Of a stretch of 64,000 bases of DNA, positions 36,247-48,520 are shown piece by piece. A program made the position numbers and the translations under genes. Under the pieces are notes generated by a model, which saw only the letters and a list, made by a program, of their open reading frames with translations, was not told the origin of the DNA and searched no databases. This DNA is from Pomacea canaliculata (Eukaryota > Mollusca > Gastropoda > Architaenioglossa > Ampullariidae), in NCBI RefSeq assembly GCF_003073045.1, contig NC_037593.1:9539525-9603524 (forward strand). The letters are read 5' to 3'. The number at the start of each line of letters is the position of its first letter. Positions within the stretch are counted from its first letter, which is position 1.

Positions 36247-39200
36247 CTTGAAAAGTAAACCCATTGAGCAGGAATAGTCTTTTTGATTGCAACTTTTTTT
36301 TTTTTTTTTTTTTGTGCTCCATTTGCCAGTTTATTTTGAAAATTAGATTTAAGATTTTACAAAATAGTTCATGACAAATCCCAATAAAAGCTGTTTTACA
36401 AAGGAAGAAAATTTGAAAATCAGACTGATTAAAAAGGATATTTCTTATTAGCCTTCATCAGTAGTTTTCATACACATTCTTATGATAATCTGTGCTGTAG
36501 CACACTGTTGATTTCTTTTTGTGGTTTAGCCTCCAAAAGTTTAATACCATCTGCAGCCTTGGTCTTGAAATTTTTGTTTTCAAAGTGTTGGAAATTGGCA
36601 TGTTTAAAATGGATCGTTATTCGTGGCCCTCTTTTATAAATGACTTCCCAAGTTTATACTGCCTTGAACAGTAGACAGGCATCATTCTTGCTGTGTAACA
36701 GTGTCAATGTTTTCATCTATTTTGGAGAATATTTTAGTGGGACGTTCCAGACGTGCGATTTAAAATTGGGATGCAGTTATGTGTTTCATATGGGTATGTT
36801 AGAGGAAAGACAAGAATACTTTTATAAGAGCTATATTTTTCAACATTTGTATCATTTTTTTTTTTCAGATAGCCTTCAAAAATATTTAGCTTGGAAAAGT
36901 AGAAAGATCTGATTTGTGTTTTTTTTTTAAATCGACGTTTTGAGTGGTTCTTTAAGTCAGAGAAAATATTTTGTAAGTGTATGAATCATTTATTTTTGTA
37001 TTTGGATGTTGATTTTAGGACCAGGAATTTTTTTTTTTTGTGGTTCTCTGGGAATTATCCATATTTTTTCCTTCTTTCGGTTAATGTAAAATGTTTGTTT
37101 TGAAAATGTTATAGTAATAATAAACATGTGATTTATAGTACATATTCCTGCTCACAAAAGAACACGCTCTCAGTGCTTAAGACAAGTAGGAGACAGAGAA
37201 ACAACTATGCTCACAATAAAAGACACATAGAAGACATAAAGGGGAATTACTATTATTTTAATTTCCTATTTTTAAAACAAACATTTTAGCACACTCCACC
37301 ACCACATTCATGTGAATGTTGCAACACGTTCTCACATAAACAAGGGATTGTTTACCATGCTGCTTACAGGTTTCTGGAGTTAATAAATGTGACAGGTGCT
37401 ATGTCCAATGTATCAACTACATTCAGCATTGGAAACTGTTACATTATGCATTGTGACTAGTCCAAAAGATGTTATGATACTTTTTATATGTATATTATTG
37501 TATCCATGCATAACTTCATCTCATTCAAGTCACTTGCATCACTTTAAACCACTGCATACCTTTAGTAAGAATCAGTCGTTAATAAGCTGTTACACTATCC
37601 TGCTGCTGGGTTGCAACTGAAAGGTGATATCTGCCATAATTCAGACACCATTAACATCTCCATTTGTGTGTTTATTTCAGTAATGAATTGTTCTATTAGA
37701 GGCATAAGGGGCAATATTCCATACAAATTTATACACGATATTCAGGGAGGAGGGGGATATTGCATTTAATCTCGTACTTGGTTTATAACGTCAACAAGCA
37801 AGAGACTAACACTGCATAAAAATCACTGACAGCAGCTTAGTTCCATAGACCATGTATTTTGCAGGACAAAATATGTACAATATTTATCCCTATGCTAAAG
37901 TTGTTCAGTTACCTAAATATTACACTTCATTATCAACAACTGATGTCAAATGTTGTGCCGCTTTCTTACTACTAATGGTTTGTATTTGAACAAACCATAG
38001 CTCTAAGTCAACATTTTTAAACTGGTAATTTCTGTGTACGCACACAACTTAGAGCTGTAAAACAAACTCAGTTGAAAGCTGTTACCACTGCAATATTTCT
38101 GTAATGTCTCCAAAACATTTTTCCATTTCCAGTGCAGTCTCATCAGTTTTGTATATAAACAACCATTACATTCATATACTCCACACTGTGATATGATTTT
38201 TTTTTCACTCCGTTTATTGTTGGATACCAGTTATCTGTTCAGTAATTAAACTGTTTACGTGCAAGGTTTTCATGGTCTTCGTTGGTTTTGCACGTCTTTA
38301 ATTTTAATGTGGCTTGTGATTTATGTTTGGCCATTTGCAAGCCATGTTTGAATGAACTTGATGTGTTGATGAGGTGGCCTTGCTTCCCTAAATGTTTTAA
38401 GAAATGACTTTTGTCTGGCATACCAAACATTTTAAAAATAAGTTAATTTAGAAATTCAAATTAATGGTGAGGATAAAAAATGTGTGCGTGAGAGAGAGAG
38501 AGGCAGGCTTCAGGTTTTATAAACTTTAAGAACAGGCTCTTAAACCTAAGGGGAGGGTACAAACAAAACTTTGTAACATTGCACCAGTCTTTATCCAGTT
38601 ATATTTTCTGCAACTACAGAAAACTATGTGTGAAAAAGCTGATGGAAGAAATTTCATTTGACGCCATCCTTCAGCCTTTCTCACAAAGGATTTTTACCTC
38701 TTTATGGAGATCACACAAATTCCACATTTGGGCTTCCACTGCTTTTGTCTTTGCAGTGAAAACAGCTGTATTATATATGCATTAAAACAGTAGAGATCTA
38801 TTCTGACAAGAACTGCATGGATGTAAGGATATGTACAATTCAGCTTATTATGTCGATTTGGGAGCTAAAACTAGAATTGTACAGAATATTGTTTTGAATG
38901 TGCCTCATCTATCAGGGTGCAGCCAACAGCTTTATTAAAGCCAGCCCACCTTATCTGTATCCCTTCAAGTCATATTATATATATGTGCACAGACACATGC
39001 TTACCATTAATTTCATTTTATTCTGTACATTTGTATTATTATTTAATTAAAACATAGGTGTTGTGTATTATCTTTGTAAGTACCCTTACAAATATTTTCC
39101 TTCATGTAAAAAAGGTTCAAGAACACAGTAACTAGAAACATAGCTTTGAGATTGTAAAACATTAGGACAAAATTTTACTACTACTGTTAGTCATTAACTA

Positions 39201-39904
39201 AAAAAAGTTGAGAGCTTTACTAGGAGTCTTTGTAGTTCCTCAGGTACAAAATTAAAACTATTATGATGTAATAAAAACAAGCAACATATGTATTCTTTTG
39301 ATTTTTGTTTTTAGACTGCCTGGTAAAAAAATGCTGTTGTTTTTGTTTTGTTTTTTAAACTTGAAGTGTGCAATGTCAGCTACAGTGTAATGCAGTAGTG
39401 TGTGTGCATGGCATCAGATTTGGGCGTCATTATTCTATTTCTTTGTCTCAGAACGAACTTGTATTACACGTCGCTGAACCGAGTGTACCCCGAATGCCAT
39501 TTCCCTAACATTTCGCACTGTGGCCACCTTTGAAACTTTAGAGGCTAAGCTTTCATGTAGCTGGCGGCTTTCTTTTCTGCCTTATCTTTCGCTCCTCTTC
39601 CCCCTCTCGTCATTTGTGCAGTTCGCAAATTACGGGAGATCAACTTTTTAAGCCTCAGATCATTAGCTTCCTGGCCCTGATTTATTGAAGCTTGCACTCA
39701 AGAGGGGGAAATTCCCCATATAAATGACCAGTTGTCTTTTCAATGCCTTTGCGACCGCACACCTAAACTCTATGATGCAGAAACGAGTTTGAAATGACTA
39801 AAGCATCTGAAAAGAGAAAGGAATACATTATTAAAGAAACATTATAAGCACTTTTTCGGTGGAAAACTAAAGAAAGAACTTTTACGTACAGTATAATTTT
39901 CAAC

Positions 39905-39985
39905 GGTCTGGCGCCTCGTTCTAGCAGTTAAGTGAAAAAAATCGTCTGTCAGCTGTCCAGGGGATATAAGTTCGTGAGTGGACCA
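39905..39985 (+). repeat. Dispersed repeat R1, partial copy
   Basis: The blocks CCTCGTTCTAGCAGTTAA, ATCGTCTGTCAGCTGTCCAG and AAGTTCGTG match the right part of the repeats at 40312-40530 and 62815-62990 in the same order and orientation. Confidence 0.55.
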
Positions 39986-40311
39986 AAGGAAAAACTGTTC
40001 GCCCCCTCCCCCACAGTGCGAAAGCACTTTCCCTTTTCAAACACAACAAAACAAGAAGGAAAAACTGCGGCTCTAGAGGCAGAGAAGAAAGCACCGAACA
40101 CCATTATCCCTAAATAACTGTATGGCCCGGTTGAATCGCTCAGGCGCAGCTATACCCCTGCCATTCCGGACTAAACATGCCGATTGCACTGCTCTGATGA
40201 AGGATGCTTCAACCTAATCTTTCAATAAATCCTTACTTTAAACCAAATGTACAGATATATCGGCAACACGCTTAGTGCCGTTTCCAATATAGACGTGTAT
40301 AGGTGGATTGC

Positions 40312-40530
40312 TGTCTGTCTACCAAGACCAACGCTTAGGCTCTTTGCGAAGTTCTCCGATGTTAGTCTCGGCGAGCCTAAACAATGAATGTGCCTAAACC
40401 GGAAGCTTTATACAAGCATGAATCGTTTTAGTGTGAACAAACCGGAAGCTGCCTCGCTTTAGTAGTTAACTGGGTTGGGGGGGGGGGGGGGGAATCGTCT
40501 GCCAGCAGTCCAGTAATGCAAGTTCGTGGT
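40312..40530 (+). repeat. Dispersed repeat R1, copy with a G16 run
   Basis: Ordered blocks shared with 62815-62990 are GACCAACG(C/T)TTAG, GAGCCTAAACAATGAATGTG, a GGAAGCTTT-type block, TCGCTTTAGTAGTTAACTGG, CGTCTGCCAGCAGTCCAG and CAAGTTCGTGG. This copy carries extra sequence after the GGAAGCTTT block and a run of 16 G at 40477-40492. It lies in the probable UBE3B promoter. Confidence 0.7.
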
Positions 40531-41277
40531 TTCCAACTTTGTCTCCTGCAGCTGACGTATGATGTTGTCATAGAGTGGTGTCCCTTGACCGCAGTCGCAC
40601 AGTGAAACCCAAGACAATCAAAGAGGATACCGTCAGATTTAAAGACAGTAGAGACGCTCAAGAAAAAATACGAAGAAAAAGCTCAGACAGTTCAACATTT
40701 TGTTGATACTGTAATCTGTACAATAATGTAATCTGTATTTTTGAAATGTGTATATATAGATACTCACACATACATGTTTATGACACTGAATTGGAGAGCG
40801 TCGAATACAAAATTATATTTTGCGCTGGTATGTCTGATATTGTGAAATGACAATAAAATTCAAGTACATCCACAAAAGGTTGGTGGCTGATGCCGTGCAG
40901 GATTTTATTCTCAAATCTGTTGACATATGTACATTTCTATTATATATGACGACTTTATAAAGTGAAAGTCGCCTAAAAAATGATGTACCTTTGTATATTG
41001 GTTATCACTATCATAAATTCATTTATTCGTTTATGAACAAATACTCTCTCTCTCTCTCGTACGCATGCATCCATTTCTTAATGTTGTCATAGGTTCAATC
41101 AATTTCTTTTGGCTAATAATATATACCTTACTTAAAAGTAGCCGTTTTCTTCTTTCTGTCTTCGTTGCTTAGTCTTGATCTTATAAACATCAGATGTTAA
41201 CATTTCATTTATGATAGGTTTTTAAAAATTTTGCAGATTGTAAGAAAGCAGTTTTGACCAAATGATGAATTAGAACA

Positions 41278-44200
41278 ATGGATAAAATGTTCAGTTACAT
41301 CAGTCCAGCTACTGAGAAAGAGCAGTTTCTCGAACAAGCAAAAGCCCATCGCGAGGAACGTGCCATTGAAAGGCAGCGTGAAAATGCAGCCATCAAAATC
41401 CAGGTTGGTAAAACGTTTTAATCGGTCACAACTGTTGTAGAGAATTACAGATTAAAATCACTCCAAAATATTGATTTTTTTTGTATGTGCTGCTGACCAT
41501 AGCATAGATTTGAATTATGTAGGACAGTGGGTGGTTTACTTGATCCTTCAAGTTTACTTCTGGCATGTGAAGATTTATTAGCCAGAAGAAGTGAGACTTT
41601 ATATTAGTGTGCATAGTATGGAAAAGATTTTGGAAAGACTAGCATTAAAGTAATGTTGAATGGCATGTAGAGAAAGGAGTGTTCCAGGAGTTGAGGGTTT
41701 GTGGTATTTTTACTGGTTGTCCAAAGCATACTTTAACAAAAACAATTAATTGCAACCTTACACTTGACTACCCATCAGCTCTTAGTGTACAGCTTTTATA
41801 ATTTGATCTCTGATGAAAACTACTTGAAAGTAGAATATAGCACAGCAGATTGCCTCAGTATTAGATACAGAATTAGAAATTAGGTTGAGGTGATAAATTA
41901 TGATTCATGATAATTTCCATCAAAGCACAATGCACCAGTTAGTAGTCACACAGTATCTCTTGTCTTTCATTTTATTAATTTTTTGTGGTTTTATTCATAA
42001 GCTGGCCTTCTCCCCCTCCAAAGATTCATTATGGTGGTCATCATCATCAATGTATAGTATTTTCATATGTTACTGTTTTCAGTCTCTTTTCCGGGGTTTC
42101 TTAGAAAGATCAAGATGGAAACAGCAAATAAGGTACAAGCTTAATTCTGTGTCATGTTTAGTTTCATTGTTATTTTTCGTAAAGAATTTTTTCCCATTAT
42201 GTCTCAAAAGCTATAGAAATCTGTGCCAAAGAGAGCCAATAGTTATATGCCTAGTTTTGAAGATGTTTTTATGTAAATATTTTGTTTATATGGTCACATT
42301 TTTCACATTAACTAAATGTGTTATTGATATGAGCATTTTTTTCCCATGAGGAATGATATTGTAATGCCACAGGATAATATTGGGTTGACCAGTTGAACAA
42401 AGTATTGGCGTCAAACACAAGAACTTCTAGCTCCTTGATACATGATATTAATCTGCATATATAAATACGTTAATCCTGTTTAGTTACAGTTTAAGTTGAC
42501 AAGCAAGTGGGTACAATTTTCTTTTTGATCATAATTTCATTGCTTAAATGTACATTTCATTCAGATCTTAGCGAAAGCTCACCTCACCATCTTTTTACAG
42601 TTTTTTTTAAAGAGTATTTATTAGTCAAGTGACCTTTTTCAGTTAATTAAATTTAAGAAAGCCACAAAAAATATGATAGAACCAGAGAGAGAAAAGAGCA
42701 TCTGCTAGATAAATATACTGTAAGTAATAATAATTGAATTCATAAAATACATTTCTCTGTGTGAAGGTGAGCAGAATGTGCTGTGCATAGACTATAAATA
42801 ATCTGATGGTTGACCAGTCAAGAAGCACAAGCAACAGTACACAGATGGTACCATAAACTAAAAGAAATTTTATAATAGATTATGAAAGGTATTAAAATAC
42901 ATGATGGAGGCAGAAGTGGTACATGTACTGATAATGAGAGACACATGAACAAAGTAGTTACATCCATTTTGTTGTGCAAGAAAATTTTGAGAATTTTTTT
43001 TTATGTGCTATAGAGAGGAGGTGGACAAGATTCTGTGCATTCCAGATAGTCTAGAGGAGGAGTATTCTCCATTACTGATACCAGGTGAACTATCATTTAG
43101 TTTTTTACATATAAAAAAAAATATTTTTGATACTTATTCTGTGCACCTTTTATGGGTAACTAAGTGTTACATCACATGCAATGTTAAAGGTAAACCCAGA
43201 ATATGTCATATAGATTGCTCATTTTATTCAACCAAACGTCACATGATAGCTACAGTCAATAGTGCCAGTGTGTTAGAGGTTAGATTCTTCAGAAGTATAA
43301 ATTTAGTTCAATCCATATGTTCTTTTATTTAATTAAAAATTAAAAATTCATTGTCAGTTTTTGTAATGAATAGTTGTATATTTTTTAACCTTGAACTGTA
43401 TACATTTATTAAAAATTTACAAACGTTTAAACATGACTTTTATGTACTTAAGTTCACCAGTTCCAACTAAATAACACAATTAAAAAGCCTTTTCTGTAAA
43501 TTTATTTTCAGCAATACAGTTGCATGCAGTTATTCAAAAATTCTTGTTGATCATGGAAGAAAATGCTGATGCAAAGGTAACTCTGGGTACAGAGCTGTTT
43601 GTATTTTCCAAATTTTCTGCAGAGAATAAAGCAAACTATTGAAGAACAAATTGTTACATTTTTACTTACTGCTGCTGTGTCAAACTGTATAGATGAGTTA
43701 TAAGAAAGTTTAAAATAATTACTTAGAATAAGGTATTTAACATGGCATTATGCTAAGACAGAGTGTTAAATGTTTTATTTCACAATTTTTTTCCAGAGAT
43801 TTGAATATCTTTGTCGATACATTCTTAAAACCATGGACAGTGAAAATATCAAAGTGAGTTCCTGGTTTGCTTTTGTAAATATTAGTTTGATATTTTGAAA
43901 TTTACACTTCTATTTTTAAGTTCTGCTGTGTGGGCAGCTTTTTGTGATACCAGCACCCCTCTTAAAGGCATAGATAATTTTAACTTGCAAACAAAATGCA
44001 TTGAAAGGTTCTTAGGCTGGCTCCTTACAAGCATAATACTGCATGTCTGGTTTCAACAATCTGATACTCATAAACTTATATGAGGCAGAAATGCAGAGGT
44101 TGGATGACAGTGACAGAGGGGATAGAAGGTTTAGATAGAGTTAATAGAGTTATGGAGGGAAGGCTTTGTTATCTTCATTCTGTTTCACATCAGATTAACA

Positions 44201-47200
44201 AATTGATGGAGAAGAATAGTGTACACTTAATATATCAATATTTAACCAAACCAAGTTTGATTTCAGATTTGTTATGCTTCGCTTGCAATGAACAAAAGCC
44301 ATCTGCTGCGGTGGCTTAACCAGCTCAAGGATGTTCTTTGGAGGTGTTGCCTCTGCTTGAAGACACTGAGGGTACCTAACATCATGTAATACTTGTAAAT
44401 AAGATGTAAAGAGTATAAAATTAATTCTGTGGAAGTAACAAGTGTATTTAGTGGTCATAGAGTGTTCCTAGTCTTTTGTTTGTTTAGAATCAACAGAACT
44501 TAAATGGACAGTTGAAAATACATTAAAGAATAAGAAGCATTGTTGATGAGTGGAAAAAAAAAAGAATTGAAAACTCAACTTGCATTTAAGAAATAAAAAA
44601 ATAAAAAAAATTCAGATATCTTTATTACTTTTCAAAAATCTGCAGTTTTTCATGTTTGTTGACCTCCTGTTGTCTATGTGCATTGGAGAAACAAGAGATT
44701 TTGTTAATTAGTTTACCTGTTTCAGAAACTGAGGTGATCACATTTTTTTAAAAGCAATTTTGTTCTTTTTGTGTGTGTGTGTGTGTGAATGAGTGATATT
44801 TATGCGTGTGTGTTTTTCAGCCTGAGAACCATGCAGACATGCGCATTGTCATGGTGCACCTTAGCATGCTGGTGACTTTCACAAGTACAGCAAACTGGAA
44901 AGCCCTTAAGTTAAAAGCAGGTAAAAAAACTGTAAATACATGTGTATGCACATGACGGTACATTTTCCTAAAATATTCATCTTTTGTTTGTGTTGCAATG
45001 TTCCTGCCTTTTGTCAAATGCAAACACTGGCCCTTGGGATCTGAGTCTGTGGGTGACAGGGCTTAACTCTTGCTGCCCACATTAACATAATCTTGTAGGG
45101 AAACAATATGTACAATAATCATGCATCAGTTGCTCACAATTTTCACAACATGGCTCATGGGCTTGCACCCCTGCTCTTCCCCAAGCAAAAGACATCGTGT
45201 GACTTAAAGGGCATCAATGAAGATTTATTCAACATACCATGCAAATACAAACAGCAGTCTGGTCCCAAGTGTGTGTGGATAGTTTTTTGTGTTTTATATA
45301 AGTCTTTGTCACCATATTTTGATTTTTAAAAGCTTTTACATGTGAGCATTAACATAAGTAATTATTAGACTTAGTCTTCTTAGTTTATTGTTTTATTTTA
45401 ATCTCTAAATGCACAGGTGAGATGCTGGTGAACAGTCTGTCTCAGATATGCAATAATGTCATGGGCCACCTGAATTCTAAAGGGCTGTATAACATTTTAG
45501 AGGTGAAGTATTTCAGATTATTGTTACAGACCACAGTGATTCTGATAATGCTGTCATCATCACATAGAATTTCACTTTTTTGTGTGCATTAATTCTTGTC
45601 ACAGACTACTTAGAAACAAATATAAGATTATGGGATCAATCAATAGAAATGACAAACTCTTAAAGGTAATCCCTGTATCTTTTTCCCTGTCAGATTGCAT
45701 GGCAAAGAGCAGTCATCTGCTTTAGAACCCATCATATATTTTATCAAGCTATGATTTCTAACAAGAATTTTGCACTTCATCTTTCATAGACGTACATTTT
45801 ATGGCAGATATATCTCTTGCATGTATTGTGCTTATAGCTGACATACATATGAATGAAGTGCTCAGTATTAAATTTACTCATATCATATAGATTAAGCACC
45901 TGTTGATTGTTTGCTCTTAAATTATAATCCCTTTAGGTTCTCCTTACAAACGGTCTTGTAAGGTCCAAACCTGTCTTCAACAAGGCTACATTGACAGCTA
46001 TAATTACAGTTGCCATCAGGTAATTTCTGTATATTATCAGATATACATATTTAATATATTATCAGTAACTGACAAGCATGTTAGCTCTTAAAATAAACAC
46101 TTTCTTGTGTAGGTTCCTTAAATGGAACATAAGAACTGCTTTGTCTGAAAAAAACATAGTGTGATGTTATATTCTCTTGCAGACCACTTCTGGGTTCTAA
46201 TTTCTCAGAGAATCTGATGAACGTTTTTCTGCTGCACATTCTCTCAGTTCCAGCCATCATTCTTCATTTGTCAACTATTTCACCTGATGTGAGTAAATTT
46301 TTGCAAACAGAAAAAATTCCATCCAAAGGAATGTGTTGCTTGCATTAGTGGATAGGCTGATGTCTGGAATAAGAGAAGAAAAGGCAAACAAAGGTTGAGG
46401 AAGAAGAAGGTGATAGAAGAGTGCTAGAAAGAGATCAGTTATGTCAGGAGGGACAGATTTTGAGTCACCGGTTTGGGGCAGGCGACCTTTCACTCAAGAC
46501 TCAAGTGCTTTATTTACCAAGCTACATCTCTCCAGGTTTGATCTGGCAAGTTTGAAAAACATCCTTGTGATAATATTTTCTAGAACACATGTAGTTAAAG
46601 CATACCTGGTCATATGATTAGCCCTAACCATTTGCCATTTATTGCTTGACAATATTGTTTAAAGTTTTGATTAGCTGCATGCTGCAAAAAATCATCTTGT
46701 GAAACTATGAAACAACTGTCAGTCTGGGCATGTGTGTGGTCAGTGTTTGGAGCTCTTGGTAACTCACAGACTGTTCAAACGAAGTTTGGAGCTTCTGACC
46801 TGTGAGCAGAGCACTCGCATCATCTTTAACAGCTTGGAGGGCAACTATGCTCTCTGTCTCATGGGTAGGATTTAGTTCCTGTCTTTGCTCTTTTTTCAGT
46901 TTTGTTATTTTAGTGATTCAGTAATTTTTTGAGAGATGACCCTGCAATATTTTAAGTTCTGATAAAAAGGTGTAAGGGTATTGGTGTTGGGGTTATATGT
47001 ATGCTGCAGTGAAAGACAAAAATAAAAGAAAAAAAAGAGAGAAAAGTGCTGTATTCAACTTCCTGTAACTATTATCTACATTCCTGCTAATTGTTCAGTC
47101 TGAAGCAAAGGGTGTGTGTATGTGTGTGAGTGCATGTGCAAGCATGTGTGATGTGTGGTAGGCAACCCTGGCTACATTTACATATATTTTCTCCTCAAAT

Positions 47201-48483
47201 TATTTTATTTAAATACTTTATTAATTTTCATTTCACTGACTGATGCCTTCAGTTTCTTTTATTAAATGATCATTTGAAAAAATGTACTCTTTTCATTGCA
47301 GGCAATTTGATTCAGCTTGGTTATAAAGAACTGGAGGTAATTTAAAAAATCAGTTGCTCTATAAAATTCAGTTTACTCCATTCTGTTCTGAGTTAACATC
47401 AAACCAGTTTATTATATTTATTACTATACACAATGTTCATATCTAATCATGTCATAAAATATTTGCTTCAAGTTTGTTACTATACACTGTACTGTTACTA
47501 TATAGTATCATGTGCATGCATAATTATCTCATAAAAGCCTTTGTTTCAAGTATGTTACTATATACTATACCATTACTATACACCATATGCATACATAAAT
47601 ATATCATAAAAATATTTTTTTTAAAATGCATGTTACTATACGTGATAATTTTACTATACATGGACATGTTTAATTATGTCAAGAAAATATTTGCTTCAAT
47701 CACATATTAGATTGATGTTTCAGGGACTTGTTGAAAACACCGCAGATTTCATGGTGAGAAACTTTATTGGTTTGTTTTTTGATTGACACTGCAGAACATG
47801 TCTGGTGGTAGTGATATTTTGCTTAGTTCAAGTGTTAAGGTTTGCAGTTCTTCCAGTCTTGTTTAACACAAATTACTTAAAAATGCAATTTTAAGTAGGA
47901 CTGCATGCAGGAAATTGTGTTATATATAATACATACGTCGATATATTTGGTTAGTGTAGATGTCTTGCTTTAGTGGCTCATCCTCCATGTGTTAATCCTT
48001 CAGTATTGATCAGAAGAGTTAGCTTTCTAAGCAAAGTGATAAAGGTTGTACATGTTACGATTTTTATCAAGCATGTTCCAGCATTTGCATCAATTGCAAC
48101 CCATTGATAATTCTTATGAAAGCTATGATAGCCAGTGTGTGTTTCCTGAATGCTGCTAAGCACAATTTAACAATTCCAGACTGTGATGATTAGGCATCTT
48201 GAGAGGTGCAAACTATACGTTCAAAGCAAGCAATCCAACCTGACACACTGGCACCCAGTCCTGGGCTGGTTTTCACAAACCACCAATCAGAGGTAGATTT
48301 TTAAATTTTTATTCTGTGATAACTAGCTGATCAATTTTATTTTTACAATGCTTCTCAGTTGTGAACGGAAAAAAAAAGCAGACAATATACAATAGTTGAT
48401 TGGCATATTGCTCACCGAGAATGGCAGAAAATGAAGAGCAACAGAAAGAGTTGATTGAAAGATCTGCATAGTCCATCAGGACT

Positions 48484-48520
<37 letters not shown>

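Larger units (their letters stand above)
31835..39399. other. CUEDC1 3' region and intergenic DNA, no gene seen
   Basis: No coding exon was supported over this AT-rich stretch. Candidate CUEDC1 polyadenylation hexamers AATAAA occur at 31933-31938 and 32188-32193. It also carries a three-unit minisatellite at 35019-35112, a SINE at 36053-36246 and a 22-base T run near 36293. The 3' UTR end is not resolved. Confidence 0.5.
39400..41277 (+). promoter_or_regulatory. Probable UBE3B promoter and 5' UTR
   Basis: CpG frequency rises from about 39450 to 40660, marking the likely UBE3B promoter and non-coding first exon. A splice acceptor (TTTTGCAG at 41229-41236) begins the exon that carries the start codon, so an upstream non-coding exon is expected. 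A short upstream ATG frame (ATGATGAATTAG) precedes the start. The exact transcription start is not visible. Confidence 0.4.

Noticed and set aside
38579..38785. Plus-strand 68-codon open frame starting at 38579
   Set aside because: No family similarity and no splice or regulatory context; looks like chance in AT-rich DNA.
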